In this document: positions 35,960-43,987 of the stretch, in pieces
How positions within the stretch are numbered: the first letter of the stretch is position 1
How the letters are laid out: each line of letters starts with the position of its first letter
From: Haloarchaeobius sp. FL176
Lineage (GTDB): Archaea; Halobacteriota; Halobacteria; Halobacteriales; Natrialbaceae
Length of the DNA stretch: 64,000 nt
Assembly (NCBI RefSeq): GCF_024609245.1
Contig: NZ_JANJYH010000002.1
Coordinates: forward strand, 492,357 to 556,356
Direction: 5' to 3'
The notes under the pieces: generated by a model
What the model saw: the letters and a program-made list of their open reading frames with translations, nothing else
What the model was told of the DNA's origin: nothing
Database searches by the model: none
Position numbers and translations under genes: made by a program

Positions 35960-35966
35960 ATAAAAG
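35960..35966 (-). promoter_or_regulatory. TATA box of the HAD hydrolase gene
   Basis: CTTTTAT on the minus strand, 28-34 bases before the ATG at 35932, which fits a leaderless message and supports that start. Confidence 0.5.
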
Positions 35967-36007
35967 ACTGGACCGGACGCGAACGCGGACTCGGGTCCGC
36001 CACCGCC

Positions 36008-36505
36008 TCAGCCGTCCGCGGCGATCACGTATCGGTCGTCGACGCGGTCGGCCAGCCCGAGGCGAACCAGCCAGTCGAGCTCGTGCCCGACCGTCTCGGT
36101 CCAGACGTCGGTCCAGGTGTTCGGGTTCTTGTGGCGCTCCCACTCCGGGATAGCGTCCCGGACGCGCTCGAAAGTCGCTGCGGCGGTGAGCGGTTCGTCG
36201 GCGTCGCGGAGCGCAGCGAGGACCGCGTCGACGCCGAAGACGCCGTCGCGGAACGCCTCGCGCAGGAACTCGGGGTCGGGCTCGCGGCGGACGCGGCTGT
36301 AGCCGGACGGGCCGCGCTCGACGAGGCCCAGCCCGCGGAGGAACGTGAGCCAGGTGGCGGCCTCGTCGCGGGAGCGGAGGTCAGTGCGCTCGAGGATGCG
36401 GGCACAGCAGTCGTCCTGGCTGTCGGGGACCAGCGGGACCGCGCCCTGTGCGTCCTCGACGAACGTGAGGTCGTCGGGCGCGGCCGGGACGTGTTTGACC
36501 TTCAC
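36008..36505 (-). CDS. Haloarchaeal conserved protein, likely winged-helix fold, co-transcribed with mch
   Basis: 165 aa, soluble, acidic. Two halves each look like a winged-helix unit (RSRDEAATWLTFLRGLGLVE and VGHELDWLVRLGLADRVDD), with no known catalytic motif. Its ATG overlaps the mch stop by 4 bases (36502-36505), so it is translated from the mch transcript. A regulatory role near mch is only a suggestion. Confidence 0.65.
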   Translation of the reverse strand: MKVKHVPAAPDDLTFVEDAQGAVPLVPDSQDDCCARILERTDLRSRDEAATWLTFLRGLGLVERGPSGYSRVRREPDPEFLREAFRDGVFGVDAVLAALRDADEPLTAAATFERVRDAIPEWERHKNPNTWTDVWTETVGHELDWLVRLGLADRVDDRYVIAADG

Positions 36506-37434
36506 AGTCCGAACGACTCCGCCAGCACCGCCTCGTCCGTCTCCCCGTACACCGCGGTCGAGCCACCGACCACGTCGACCGTGACCTGCGCCGGCGCGAA
36601 CACGCTCTCGTCGATGTCGTAGAAGTCCCAGCCGGCGTCGTCGAACACCTGTTCGAAGGGCTCGCCGTACTCCTCACGCGCCGCGGACGGAACTTCGTCG
36701 AAGCGGTCGAACTCCTCGCGGACCGTGAGGTGGACCTGCCCGCCGTAGGCCAGGGCGTCGTTCGTCCGGGCCATGGCGGCCTCTTCCGACCCGGCGATGG
36801 GGGCGACGGGCGCGGTGCCGGACGCCGAGATCACGTCCCGCGGGTCGTAGCCGAGCTCCGAGAGGCGGAACACCGCAAGCTCCGCGGCCCGGGCCGCGAT
36901 GCTGACGCTGCCCGCGAGGCTGGCGGTTCGGAACCCCACGAGGAACACTGAGGAGGGGTTCGTCTCGGTCATGTCGGCGACGTGCTCGGCGACTGCCTCG
37001 CCGGGGAGCGCGTCGGACTCGATGGTCAGGGCGGTCAGGTCGAAGGCGTCGTGGTAGCCGACCTTCCGGAACACGTCCTCGGTGCCGACGAGGGCGCGAG
37101 CCGGGCCGCTGCCCAGGCCCTCGAAGTCCTCGACGCCGACCTCCCAGCCGGCCTTCTGGGAGCACAGCAGCGCGAGGTCCGGGTGGTCGGTGGCGAGGTC
37201 GACGTAGCGCAGCGGCGCGCCGGCGACTTCGTCCATACGTGTCTGGACGGTTGCCATCCCCGCCGTCTGTATCTCGGTGAGCAGCGTGCCGGCCTCGATA
37301 CCGCCGTCGAAGTCGACGCCGAAGTCGAGCACCGTCGCCTCGTTCTCCAGTTCGTACGCGCCGACGTCGAGTACCTCCGCGAAGTCGATGGCCTCGTCCA
37401 CGAGCTCGATGGCCATCCGGTTGAGACTCTCCAT
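36502..37434 (-). CDS. mch: Methenyltetrahydromethanopterin cyclohydrolase
   Basis: 310 aa. Begins MESLNRMAIELVDEAIDFAE. The stretches TEIQTAGMATVQTRMDEV, LLCSQKAGW and the Gly-rich GLGSGPARAL match the Mch family, as do the late segments DALAYGGQVHLTVRE and FYDIDESVFAPAQV. In methanogens it interconverts methenyl- and formyl-tetrahydromethanopterin. Haloarchaea keep mch although they are thought to use mainly tetrahydrofolate; it may act on that or on a modified pterin. Length is normal for the family (about 310-320). Confidence 0.93.
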   Translation of the reverse strand: MESLNRMAIELVDEAIDFAEVLDVGAYELENEATVLDFGVDFDGGIEAGTLLTEIQTAGMATVQTRMDEVAGAPLRYVDLATDHPDLALLCSQKAGWEVGVEDFEGLGSGPARALVGTEDVFRKVGYHDAFDLTALTIESDALPGEAVAEHVADMTETNPSSVFLVGFRTASLAGSVSIAARAAELAVFRLSELGYDPRDVISASGTAPVAPIAGSEEAAMARTNDALAYGGQVHLTVREEFDRFDEVPSAAREEYGEPFEQVFDDAGWDFYDIDESVFAPAQVTVDVVGGSTAVYGETDEAVLAESFGL

Positions 37435-37467
37435 GCTCGGCCGTTGTGTGCCTCCGCGTAAAGGGTT

Positions 37468-37782
37468 TCAGTTCTCGCCGGAGCGCGCCTCGCGCCCAAG
37501 GTGTTCCTCGACGGCGTCGACCTTCGCGTCGGCGGTCGTCTCGACCGCGCGCTTGTCGTCGATCTTGAGGAACGTCGAGACGCGGTCGCCGTCGACGGCC
37601 TCGTGGGCGGCCTGTGCGGCGGCGAAGACCGTCGCGGCGTCGTCGGCCTCGATGGTCGTCCCCATGGGCGACGTCTCGTAGGAGACGTCGAACTCGTCGA
37701 GCGCCGCGACAGCCTCCGCCACCTCCGCAGCCATGCTCTCCTCGACGACGGGCGCGACCGAGAGGAAGGCGACGGTCGTCAT
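37468..37782 (-). CDS. MTH1187/YkoF-like family protein (TIGR00106)
   Basis: 104 aa from the ATG at 37782. TTVAFLSVAPVVEESMAAEV at the start and YETSPMGTTIEAD in the middle are the signature stretches of the TIGR00106 (MTH1187) family, whose ferredoxin-like fold binds thiamine in related YkoF proteins. The ligand here is not known. The gene overlaps the UspA gene by 4 bases (37779-37782) and is translated as its second gene. Confidence 0.85.
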   Translation of the reverse strand: MTTVAFLSVAPVVEESMAAEVAEAVAALDEFDVSYETSPMGTTIEADDAATVFAAAQAAHEAVDGDRVSTFLKIDDKRAVETTADAKVDAVEEHLGREARSGEN

Positions 37783-38231
37783 TCTTCGTCGGTGAGGTGG
37801 ACGGTGACCATGCCGTCGAAGTTCAGCAGGATGCGCTGGGTGAGATCGCCGAACAGCGCCTTCCCGCTGGGCGAGCGCCGCCGGCCGGCGATGAACATGT
37901 GGTCGCACTCCTGGTCCTCGGCGATATCGAGAATCGTCTCCTCCTCGTGGCCCACCGCGGCGATGACGTCGTACTCCACGTGGACGTCCGAGAGGGCGCG
38001 GCGGCCGACCTCCGCGGCGAGTCGCTTCGCCTCGGTTTCGGCCTCGTCGAGCGAGTAGCCGCCCGTCTTGCTCTCCAGTCGCGAGGACATCCGCTCGTCG
38101 TACTCCTCGTCGGGCATGACGTGGAGCAGGCGTAGCTCCGCTCCTGTTCCGGCCGCAACCTCGCCCGCTTCGTGTACGAGTTCCCGAGTCGTCGCTGACT
38201 TGTTCCGGATGACTACGAGTATGCGTTCCAT
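37779..38231 (-). CDS. UspA family universal stress protein
   Basis: 150 aa from the ATG at 38231. The N-terminal ERILVVIRNKSATTRELVHE, the LRLLHVMPDEEYD strand and the C-terminal CDHMFIAGRRRSPSGKALFG give the Usp fold; the last stretch is the nucleotide-binding G-2x-G-9x-G-like region, here GRRRSPSGK. So ATP binding is plausible. A TATA box at 38254-38262 drives this and the overlapping TIGR00106 gene. Cellular role unknown. Confidence 0.87.
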   Translation of the reverse strand: MERILVVIRNKSATTRELVHEAGEVAAGTGAELRLLHVMPDEEYDERMSSRLESKTGGYSLDEAETEAKRLAAEVGRRALSDVHVEYDVIAAVGHEEETILDIAEDQECDHMFIAGRRRSPSGKALFGDLTQRILLNFDGMVTVHLTDEE

Positions 38232-38253
38232 GGCTGACCTGTTCACGAGGCAG

Positions 38254-38262
38254 TTTAAAAAT
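38254..38262 (-). promoter_or_regulatory. TATA box of the UspA/TIGR00106 operon
   Basis: ATTTTTAAA on the minus strand, 23-31 bases before the ATG at 38231. It supports that start and shows the transcript has little or no leader. Confidence 0.55.
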
Positions 38263-38347
38263 GGTTGTCGGTGTCAGTCGACCACACCCATGTCAGTTAT
38301 ACGCACGCAACGTGCCCACGAGGGCTGTCGGCAGACGGACCCGCCTC

Positions 38348-38887
38348 CTACAGCCGTCGCTCGACCGCACGGTACGTCGCCGCGAACGTCGTCGGTCCGT
38401 GGATGACCTCGCCCGCCAGCTGGAACGCGTTCAGCGTCACGTCCGTCTCCGCGCCGTCGAGGACGACCGCCCAGGTGCCGCCCTCCGGCTTCGTCCACTC
38501 GCCGTCGTGTGCCGACAGCAGCGTCTCGCCGAAGTAGCTCCCCAGTGCCAGCACCGTCGTCTCGTCGGCGTCGCTCGTCGCCGCGAGGTCGTCCGCAGCG
38601 GCGAGTGAGCCCAGCGAGCCGTCGAGGTCGGGGTGGTCCGCCGCCAGCGCCGCCGCCTGCTCGGCGAACGCGGCCGTCGGATCGGGCGCTGACTCGTCGT
38701 CGGTCGCCTGCCGCCCGTCGGACTCGGTGGTCGTTGCTTCCGTCTCGGCCGTCGCCCGTGACTCAGTCTCCGGTTCCTGCGGCCCTGCAGTGGTCGCATC
38801 CGGCCCCCCGCCGTTCGTCGCTGTGGCATCCGGTGTTCCCGTTCTGCCACGGTCGAACAGAGCCGAGAGTCGCTCGATGAAACCCAT
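38348..38887 (-). CDS. Haloarchaeal protein of unknown function with disordered linker
   Basis: 179 aa from the ATG at 38887, fitting the TATA-like box at 38911-38920. The first about 12 residues (MGFIERLSALFDRGR) look like an amphipathic helix; residues about 15-65 are a low-complexity Thr/Ala/Glu linker; the C-terminal about 110 residues (LALGSYFGETLLSAHDGEWT, NAFQLAGEVIHGPTTF) form a compact domain also seen in DUF3806-like proteins. That similarity is weak. The rest of the protein is not recognised. Confidence 0.65.
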   Translation of the reverse strand: MGFIERLSALFDRGRTGTPDATATNGGGPDATTAGPQEPETESRATAETEATTTESDGRQATDDESAPDPTAAFAEQAAALAADHPDLDGSLGSLAAADDLAATSDADETTVLALGSYFGETLLSAHDGEWTKPEGGTWAVVLDGAETDVTLNAFQLAGEVIHGPTTFAATYRAVERRL

Positions 38888-38910
38888 CACTTTTCTTCGG
38901 CGGCCCGAGT

Positions 38911-38920
38911 GGTAAAAACT
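38911..38920 (-). promoter_or_regulatory. TATA-like element of the gene at 38348-38887
   Basis: AGTTTTTACC on the minus strand, 24-33 bases before the ATG at 38887. The remaining spacer to 39102 shows no gene. Confidence 0.45.
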
Positions 38921-39102
38921 TGGGTCACGGAGTGAATGTGGAATCAGCTGGTAGCGGCGCTGTACTGCGATTCGTTGGCTATCTGTGATGATGGTCGTAC
39001 GGGCCACTGATGATGGTACGGACCGACCGCCGATTCTCCCCCACTCGAGCGTGGCCGGAATCCGTCTCGACCACGAACGGGCTGAGTGTCACACGACCAC
39101 AC

Positions 39103-39111
39103 GATTAATAC
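39103..39111 (+). promoter_or_regulatory. TATA box that decides the start of the Azf-like dehydrogenase
   Basis: GATTAATAC lies 24-32 bases before the ATG at 39135, but only 12-20 before the in-frame ATG at 39123. Archaeal promoters place transcription about 25 bases downstream, so 39135 is the better start. Confidence 0.5.
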
Positions 39112-39134
39112 CACAACCAGACATGGGCACGCAC

Positions 39135-39950
39135 ATGGACGAGGTTCTCATCACTGGTGCGTTCGGCCGCGTCGGGACAGCGGTTATCGAGCATCTATCG
39201 GAACAGTACTCCTTCGACTACCTCGACCGTTCCGAGAGTGCGAATCACGACTCGATCACGGCCAACATCGCCGAGCTAGACGAGATTCGACCGGCGTTCG
39301 ACGGTCAGGATGCGGTGGTCCACCTCGCGGCCGACCCCGCCACGGAGGCGAGCTGGGACTCGGTGCTTCGAAACAACATCGTCGGCACCTACAACTGCCT
39401 TGAGGCCGCCAGGCAGGCCGAGCTGGAGAGCGTAGTGTTCGCCTCGTCGAACCACGTCGTCGGCCAGTACGAAACCGAGTTGGCCCCCGAACTGTACGAG
39501 GCGGGCCACGGTGTCGTCCTCGACCATCGAACCGCTCCCCGCCCCGATTCGTTCTACGGGACATCGAAACTGTTCGGAGAAGGGCTCGGACGACAGTACG
39601 TCGAGACGTTCGACTACCCGAAACGGTTCTACGCGCTCCGAATCGCGAGCGTCCGTCCACCCGAGTACGACCACCCCTACGGTGACGCCGAGCGTGGCGT
39701 CGCGGTCGGCGAGTTCGACCGGGAGAGTGCCGCCTACCGTCGAGCTGTCGAGCGGATGAAGGCGACCTGGCACTCGCGGCGGGACCTCGCTCAGCTCGTC
39801 GACTGCTGTCTGTCCGACGAGTCGGTGACGTTCGACGTGTTCTACGGTGTGAGTGACAACGCGACCCGCTGGTTCGACCTGGAGCATGCACGCTCCGTCC
39901 TCGGGTATCGCCCCGAAGACAGGGCCGACGACTGGAGCGAGCCACCGTAA
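39135..39950 (+). CDS. NAD(P)-dependent SDR dehydrogenase, Azf/uronate-dehydrogenase-like
   Basis: 271 aa. The Rossmann motif VLITGAFGRVGTAVIEHL is at the N-terminus, AVVHLAADP and the catalytic Tyr-x3-Lys (FYGTSKLFGE, about residue 138) follow, and the Ser is in VVFASSNHVVG. The overall pattern is that of the extended SDR group containing haloarchaeal NAD-dependent glucose-6-phosphate dehydrogenase (Azf) and uronate dehydrogenases. I cannot tell which sugar is used. Start chosen from the TATA box; an ATG 12 bases upstream is possible. Confidence 0.8.
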   Translation: MDEVLITGAFGRVGTAVIEHLSEQYSFDYLDRSESANHDSITANIAELDEIRPAFDGQDAVVHLAADPATEASWDSVLRNNIVGTYNCLEAARQAELESVVFASSNHVVGQYETELAPELYEAGHGVVLDHRTAPRPDSFYGTSKLFGEGLGRQYVETFDYPKRFYALRIASVRPPEYDHPYGDAERGVAVGEFDRESAAYRRAVERMKATWHSRRDLAQLVDCCLSDESVTFDVFYGVSDNATRWFDLEHARSVLGYRPEDRADDWSEPP

Positions 39951-39953
39951 CCC

Positions 39954-40529
39954 ATGTCGTCACCGCCTGACCCCCCTGCGGACGACGAGGACGGGGACAT
40001 ACTCCGAGACGTCTACGAGCAGTACTGGTTGCACGCCCGCCACGTCGAGAATCAGGTCTGGTCGTATACGCGCATGTGGGCACTCGTCCTCACTGGTATC
40101 TTCACCATCGTCGGGACCGACCTCCCGGACGACGCGAAGGCAGCGGCCGCCCTGTTCGGAGCGTTGCTCTCCTTGCTCGGGTTCTTCGTCGTGTACTCAC
40201 TTCGGGTCCCGTTCCTCGCGTTCGCGCTCCGAACAGAGGCGCTCGCAATCCGGGAGTTCGGGCTCGACCCGGGCTACCGGCGGTTCTTCGAGAACGGACT
40301 CGACTTCCGTGACGAGAAGGGAATAGACATCCCGGAGATACTGATGCTGGTGTACGGCACCGTCGCCGCTGGGATGGTCTTCTTCGCCACGTACACGTGG
40401 CTGGGGTTCGTCGCCGCACTCGGCACCGCGTTCGCCGTCGCGGTGGTGTTGTTCCTGCTCTACCTGACCCGGATTCGACCCAAGTTCACCGAGGAGAAGC
40501 GGAAGACGTACGACCAGTTCGAGGAGTGA
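39954..40529 (+). CDS. Four-helix membrane protein of unknown function
   Basis: 191 aa. An acidic N-terminus (MSSPPDPPADDEDGDILRDV) precedes hydrophobic segments near residues 42-55, 62-82, 124-140 and 143-165, and the C-terminus is charged (RIRPKFTEEKRKTYDQFEE). Helical loops with charged residues between the second and third suggest cytosolic exposure. No family recognised. It starts 3 bases after the dehydrogenase stop, so the two form an operon. Confidence 0.7.
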   Translation: MSSPPDPPADDEDGDILRDVYEQYWLHARHVENQVWSYTRMWALVLTGIFTIVGTDLPDDAKAAAALFGALLSLLGFFVVYSLRVPFLAFALRTEALAIREFGLDPGYRRFFENGLDFRDEKGIDIPEILMLVYGTVAAGMVFFATYTWLGFVAALGTAFAVAVVLFLLYLTRIRPKFTEEKRKTYDQFEE

Positions 40530-40615
40530 CTCCGGTCCCATCTCGACCCGGGGTCGCCTGAACCGTAGTCGAATGTAGCCGCTCCGCTCGTCGCGTGTCG
40601 GGGGTGAGGGCACTA

Positions 40616-40635
40616 CGCTGGCTGGGACTCGAACC
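40616..40635 (-). repeat. Partial copy of the tRNA-Gly 3' end (possible integration scar)
   Basis: The 20 bases match 40746-40765 of the tRNA-Gly gene (T-arm and acceptor end) with two mismatches, in the same orientation, 130 bp downstream of the tRNA. tRNA 3' ends are typical targets for tyrosine integrases and leave such duplicates. The stretch lacks the rest of a tRNA, so it is not a functional tRNA. Confidence 0.55.
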
Positions 40636-40698
40636 ACGGCGGACATGCTCGCTTCGCTGCTCGTGGGTCCCCGATTCAAACCCCATCGAGAATTTTGG

Positions 40699-40740
40699 AA
40701 TTTCGAACGACTCGCTACGCTCGTCGTCGTGAAGTTCCAG
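40699..40740. repeat. Imperfect inverted repeat between the tRNA fragment and tRNA-Gly
   Basis: GGAATTTCGAACGAC on the left pairs with GTCGTGAAGTTCC on the right around a CTCGCTACGCTCG-like centre, with a few mismatches. It could form a 42-nt hairpin downstream of the tRNA. Role unknown. Confidence 0.4.
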
Positions 40741-40743
40741 AAG

Positions 40744-40814
40744 TGCGCTGGCTGGGATTTGAACCCAGGTTGTGACCATGGCAAGGTCACGTGATACCAC
40801 TACACTACCAGCGC
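40744..40814 (-). tRNA. tRNA-Gly (anticodon GCC)
   Basis: 71 nt cloverleaf on the minus strand, without an encoded CCA. Acceptor arms are GCGCTGG and CCAGCGC with discriminator A; the anticodon loop reads CTTGCCA (anticodon GCC) within stem GTGAC/GTCAC; the T-loop reads TTCAAAT between CTGGG and CCCAG. Decodes GGC/GGU glycine codons. A clear archaeal box A at 40841-40851 lies 27-37 bases upstream. Confidence 0.95.
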
Positions 40815-40840
40815 CCGTTCGCATTCTGAACAACTGGAGG

Positions 40841-40851
40841 AATAAATAAAA
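40841..40851 (-). promoter_or_regulatory. TATA box (box A) of tRNA-Gly
   Basis: TTTTATTTATT on the minus strand, 27-37 bases upstream of the tRNA 5' end. This is the classical distance for archaeal stable-RNA promoters. Confidence 0.8.
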
Positions 40852-41035
40852 GGCTTCCGAATCGGTCGGCCTTCGGCAGAGAGAACCACACGACGGAAGC
40901 GGGGGATTGTATACTACTCTGCCGCCTGCACGCGTGAGGGAGCCGCAGACTGTGCGGAACTGGGCGTCGTGTCAACGCGAAACACCCATCTTCGGGCGTG
41001 TGGAGCCGTCACAACCGAGAAAACAATCCGGCACC

Positions 41036-41043
41036 CTTTTATC
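41036..41043 (+). promoter_or_regulatory. TATA box of the S10/spc ribosomal protein cluster
   Basis: CTTTTATC lies 56-63 bases before the ATG of the RNA methyltransferase gene, predicting a leader of about 30 bases. It is in the 284-bp spacer after tRNA-Gly, where no other gene is visible, and is the likely main promoter of the ribosomal cluster. Confidence 0.55.
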
Positions 41044-41098
41044 CGATACCGGAATAACATCGGCACAGTCTAGTGACGAGGCGTCGAAGCGTCACGGC

Positions 41099-41953
41099 AT
41101 GACAGTCAGCGTACTCGTGCCGTCGTCCCTCGTCCGGGAAGCCGAGGACAAACGCGAGGCTACTCGCAAACTCGGTTACGTCGCCCGCGCGGCGACGGTG
41201 TTCCGGGCAAATCACCTCGTCGTCTTCGACGACGAAGACGGCGAACGCAGATGGGGCGGCGGGTTCGTAAGCACGGTACTCGCCTACGCGGCAACGCCCC
41301 CGTACCTCCGAAAGGAAGCGTGGGGGCAGCGAGGCGAACTGGAGTACGCGGGGGTCCTGCCGCCGCTCCGCGCCACGTCACAGACCGGCTCCGAATCGAA
41401 CGGTTCGGGGTCGTTAAGACAGGGAATCGTGACCGAGGTCGGACCTGACAGGCGCGTACGGGTCAATTGCGGCTTGCAACACCCGATCTCCCTCGTGACG
41501 CCCCCGGAAATGGGCGAACTCACGGAGGGGGAGCGCGTGACCGTCAGGGTCTCTTCGCGACGTCCGGTCCGTGCACGGCTGATCGACGACCCCCTCCCGG
41601 GGCTATCGGTCGAACGCATGGACCTGCAGGCGGCGCTCGGCCGTGAGGACGCCGGGTTCCGTATCGCGACATCGCGCCACGGTGAAGCGCTCACCGTGGG
41701 GCGACTCGCGGGCCTGGCCGGACGTGTCGAGGCCGATGGAGCGACCATCGCCTTCGGCGCGCCCGAGAGAGGGCTGCCTGCGATACTCGGATTCCCCGAG
41801 GCCGATGTACCGGCCGGCGGGGACGAGGACGCCACCGAACCCATCGGCGGGTTCGACCTTTGGCTCAACTCGATTCCGAACCAGGGCAGTGAGGTCGTTC
41901 GCACCGAAGAAGCGGTGTTCGCGACGCTCGGACTGCTCACGCTCACAGAGTGA
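41099..41953 (+). CDS. SPOUT-class RNA methyltransferase (DUF171/putative RNA uridine-N3 type)
   Basis: 284 aa from the ATG at 41099; codons further upstream are not coding in style. MTVSVLVPSSLVREAEDKRE and YVARAATVFRANHLVVFDDE form the first half of the SPOUT fold, residues about 95-170 form an OB-like insertion (GIVTEVGPDRRVRVNCGLQH), and the C-terminal knot has FDLWLNSIPNQGSEVVRTEEA. It belongs to the family of eukaryotic C9orf114 and archaeal DUF171 methyltransferases. As in other haloarchaea it opens the ribosomal cluster, so an rRNA substrate is likely. uL3 begins 4 bases after its stop. Confidence 0.85.
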   Translation: MTVSVLVPSSLVREAEDKREATRKLGYVARAATVFRANHLVVFDDEDGERRWGGGFVSTVLAYAATPPYLRKEAWGQRGELEYAGVLPPLRATSQTGSESNGSGSLRQGIVTEVGPDRRVRVNCGLQHPISLVTPPEMGELTEGERVTVRVSSRRPVRARLIDDPLPGLSVERMDLQAALGREDAGFRIATSRHGEALTVGRLAGLAGRVEADGATIAFGAPERGLPAILGFPEADVPAGGDEDATEPIGGFDLWLNSIPNQGSEVVRTEEAVFATLGLLTLTE

Positions 41954-41957
41954 TACG

Positions 41958-42977
41958 ATGCCACAACCAAGCAGACCACGCAAAGGTTCGCTCGGATTCG
42001 GCCCGCGACAGCGCGCCTCTTCGGAGGTTCCGCGCTTCTCGAGCTGGCCGGACGACGACGGACAGCCGACGCTGCAGGGATTCGCCGGCTACAAGGCCGG
42101 TATGACCCACGTGGTGATGATCAACGACGAGTCCAACTCCCCCCGCGAAGGGATGGAGGAGACCGTCCCAGTCACCATCGTGGAGACACCGCCCATGCGG
42201 GCGGTTGCCCTGCGAGCGTACGAGGACACGCCGTACGGAAAGCGTCCGCTCACGGAGGTCTGGACCGACGAGTTCCACGACGAACTCGACCGCGTCCTCG
42301 ACCTGCCGAAAGACGCAGACGACAACACCGACGAGCTCCACGAGGCGCTCGAAGCCGGTGACGTCGACGAGGTTCGGGCCATCACGCACACGGTCCCCTC
42401 CGACGTCTCCGGTGTGCCGAAGAAGAAGCCCGACGTGATGGAGACCCGCATCGGCGGGGCCTCCATTCAGGAACGGGTCGACTTCGGCCTCGAACTCGTC
42501 GAGGACGGCGGCGTCCACGAGATGAACGACACCTTCCGCGCCGGTGAGTACACCGACGTCTCCGGCGTTACGAAGGGCAAGGGCACCCAGGGCCCCGTCA
42601 AGCGCTGGGGCGTCCAGAAACGAAAGGGCAAACACGCCCGCCAGGGATGGCGCCGACGCATCGGTAACCTCGGCCCGTGGAACCCGAGCCGCGTTCGCTC
42701 GACGGTTCCCCAGCAGGGTCAGACCGGTTACCACCAGCGCACGGAGCTGAACAAGCGCCTCATCGACATCGGCGACGCGGAGGATGTCGACGACGTGAAC
42801 GTCGACGGCGGCTTCGTCAACTACGGCGAGGTCAGCGGTCCGTTCACGCTCGTGAAGGGTTCGCTCCCGGGTCCGGACCAGCGTCTGCTGCGCTTCCGCC
42901 CGGCCATCCGACCGAACGACCAGCCGCGCCTCGACCCCGAGGTACGGTTCGTCTCCACAGCATCGAACCAGGGATAA
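41958..42977 (+). CDS. rpl3: Large ribosomal subunit protein uL3 (L3P)
   Basis: 339 aa, normal for haloarchaeal L3. MPQPSRPRKGSLGFGPRQRA is the characteristic start, and GVTKGKGTQGPVKRWGVQKR is the conserved Gly-rich loop that reaches toward the peptidyl transferase centre. It begins 4 bases after the methyltransferase stop, inside the S10 operon. Acidic insertions such as DADDNTDELHEALEAGDVDE reflect salt adaptation. Confidence 0.98.
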   Translation: MPQPSRPRKGSLGFGPRQRASSEVPRFSSWPDDDGQPTLQGFAGYKAGMTHVVMINDESNSPREGMEETVPVTIVETPPMRAVALRAYEDTPYGKRPLTEVWTDEFHDELDRVLDLPKDADDNTDELHEALEAGDVDEVRAITHTVPSDVSGVPKKKPDVMETRIGGASIQERVDFGLELVEDGGVHEMNDTFRAGEYTDVSGVTKGKGTQGPVKRWGVQKRKGKHARQGWRRRIGNLGPWNPSRVRSTVPQQGQTGYHQRTELNKRLIDIGDAEDVDDVNVDGGFVNYGEVSGPFTLVKGSLPGPDQRLLRFRPAIRPNDQPRLDPEVRFVSTASNQG

Positions 42978-42980
42978 ACC

Positions 42981-43733
42981 ATGCAGGCAACCATCTACGA
43001 CCTGGACGGCGAGGAGACAGGCACGCTCGACCTACCGGAGGTCTTCGAGAGCCGGTACCGACCGGACCTCATCCGACGTGCCGTCCGCGCCGCACAGGCC
43101 AACCGGAAACAGGAGTACGGTGCCGACGAGTACGCCGGCATGCGTACCTCCGCTGAATCGTTCGGCTCCGGCCGCGGCATGGCACACGTGCCGCGATCGA
43201 ACGGCCAGGCTGCCCGCGTCCCCCAGGCGGTCGGGGGTCGCAAGGCACACCCGCCGAAGGCCGAGAAGAAGCAGGGCGAGGACGTCAACACCAAGGAGCG
43301 CAAGCAGGCGTTCCGCAGTGCACTGGCCGCGACCGTCGACGCAGAGCGCGTCGCCGAGCGCGGACACGAGTTCGACGAGGACCTCGCGCTGCCCGTCGTC
43401 GTCTCCGACGACTTCGAGGAGCTGCTGAAGACCCAGGAGGTCGTCAGCTTCCTCGAGGGCCTCGGTGCCCACGACGACGTCGAGCGCGCCGACGAGGGGC
43501 GCTCCATCCGTGCTGGCCGTGGGACGACCCGTGGCCGCAAGTACAAGCAGCCGAAGTCGCTGCTCTTCGTCACCTCCAGCGAGACCGGCCCGTCGAAGGC
43601 CGCACGTAACCTCGCCGGTGCCGACGTGGCGACAGCCTCGAACGTCAACGTCGAGGACCTCGCACCCGGCGCGCACCCGGGCCGACTGACCGTGTTCACC
43701 GAGTCCGCCGTCGCGGAGGTGGCCGACCGATGA
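42981..43733 (+). CDS. rpl4: Large ribosomal subunit protein uL4 (L4P)
   Basis: 250 aa. Starts MQATIYDLDGEETGTLDLPE. The conserved exit-tunnel loop is seen as GFGRGMAHVP-like residues (SFGSGRGMAHVPRSN) and GRKAHPPKAEKK. It lines the peptide exit tunnel. It follows uL3 by 3 bases and overlaps uL23 by 4 bases (ATGA), giving translational coupling. Confidence 0.98.
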   Translation: MQATIYDLDGEETGTLDLPEVFESRYRPDLIRRAVRAAQANRKQEYGADEYAGMRTSAESFGSGRGMAHVPRSNGQAARVPQAVGGRKAHPPKAEKKQGEDVNTKERKQAFRSALAATVDAERVAERGHEFDEDLALPVVVSDDFEELLKTQEVVSFLEGLGAHDDVERADEGRSIRAGRGTTRGRKYKQPKSLLFVTSSETGPSKAARNLAGADVATASNVNVEDLAPGAHPGRLTVFTESAVAEVADR

Positions 43734-43984
43734 GCTCGATCATCAAGTTCCCGCTCGTGACGGAGAAAGCGATGAACGACATGGACTTCGAGAACAAGCT
43801 CCAGTTCGTCGTCACGATGGACGCGACCAAGCCGGAGATCCGCGACGCCGTCGAGTCACAGTTCGACGTCGGCGTCGAGAAGGTCAACACGCAGAACACG
43901 ATGAACGGCAACAAGAAGGCAGTCGTCCGCCTCACCGAGGATGACGACGCCCAAGAAGTCGCCTCGCGAATCGGGGTGTTCTGA
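43730..43984 (+). CDS. rpl23: Large ribosomal subunit protein uL23 (L23P)
   Basis: 84 aa. KFPLVTEKAMNDMDFENKL and VEKVNTQNTMNGNKKAVVRL are the family signatures. Sits at the tunnel exit and is a docking site for SRP and SecY. Its start overlaps the uL4 stop by 4 bases; uL2 begins 3 bases after its end. Confidence 0.98.
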   Translation: MSSIIKFPLVTEKAMNDMDFENKLQFVVTMDATKPEIRDAVESQFDVGVEKVNTQNTMNGNKKAVVRLTEDDDAQEVASRIGVF

Positions 43985-43987
43985 CAC

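Noticed and set aside
40609..40690. Second tRNA gene next to tRNA-Gly
   Set aside because: Only the T-arm/acceptor end is recognisable; no anticodon arm or matching 5' acceptor strand can be folded, so it is reported as a fragment.
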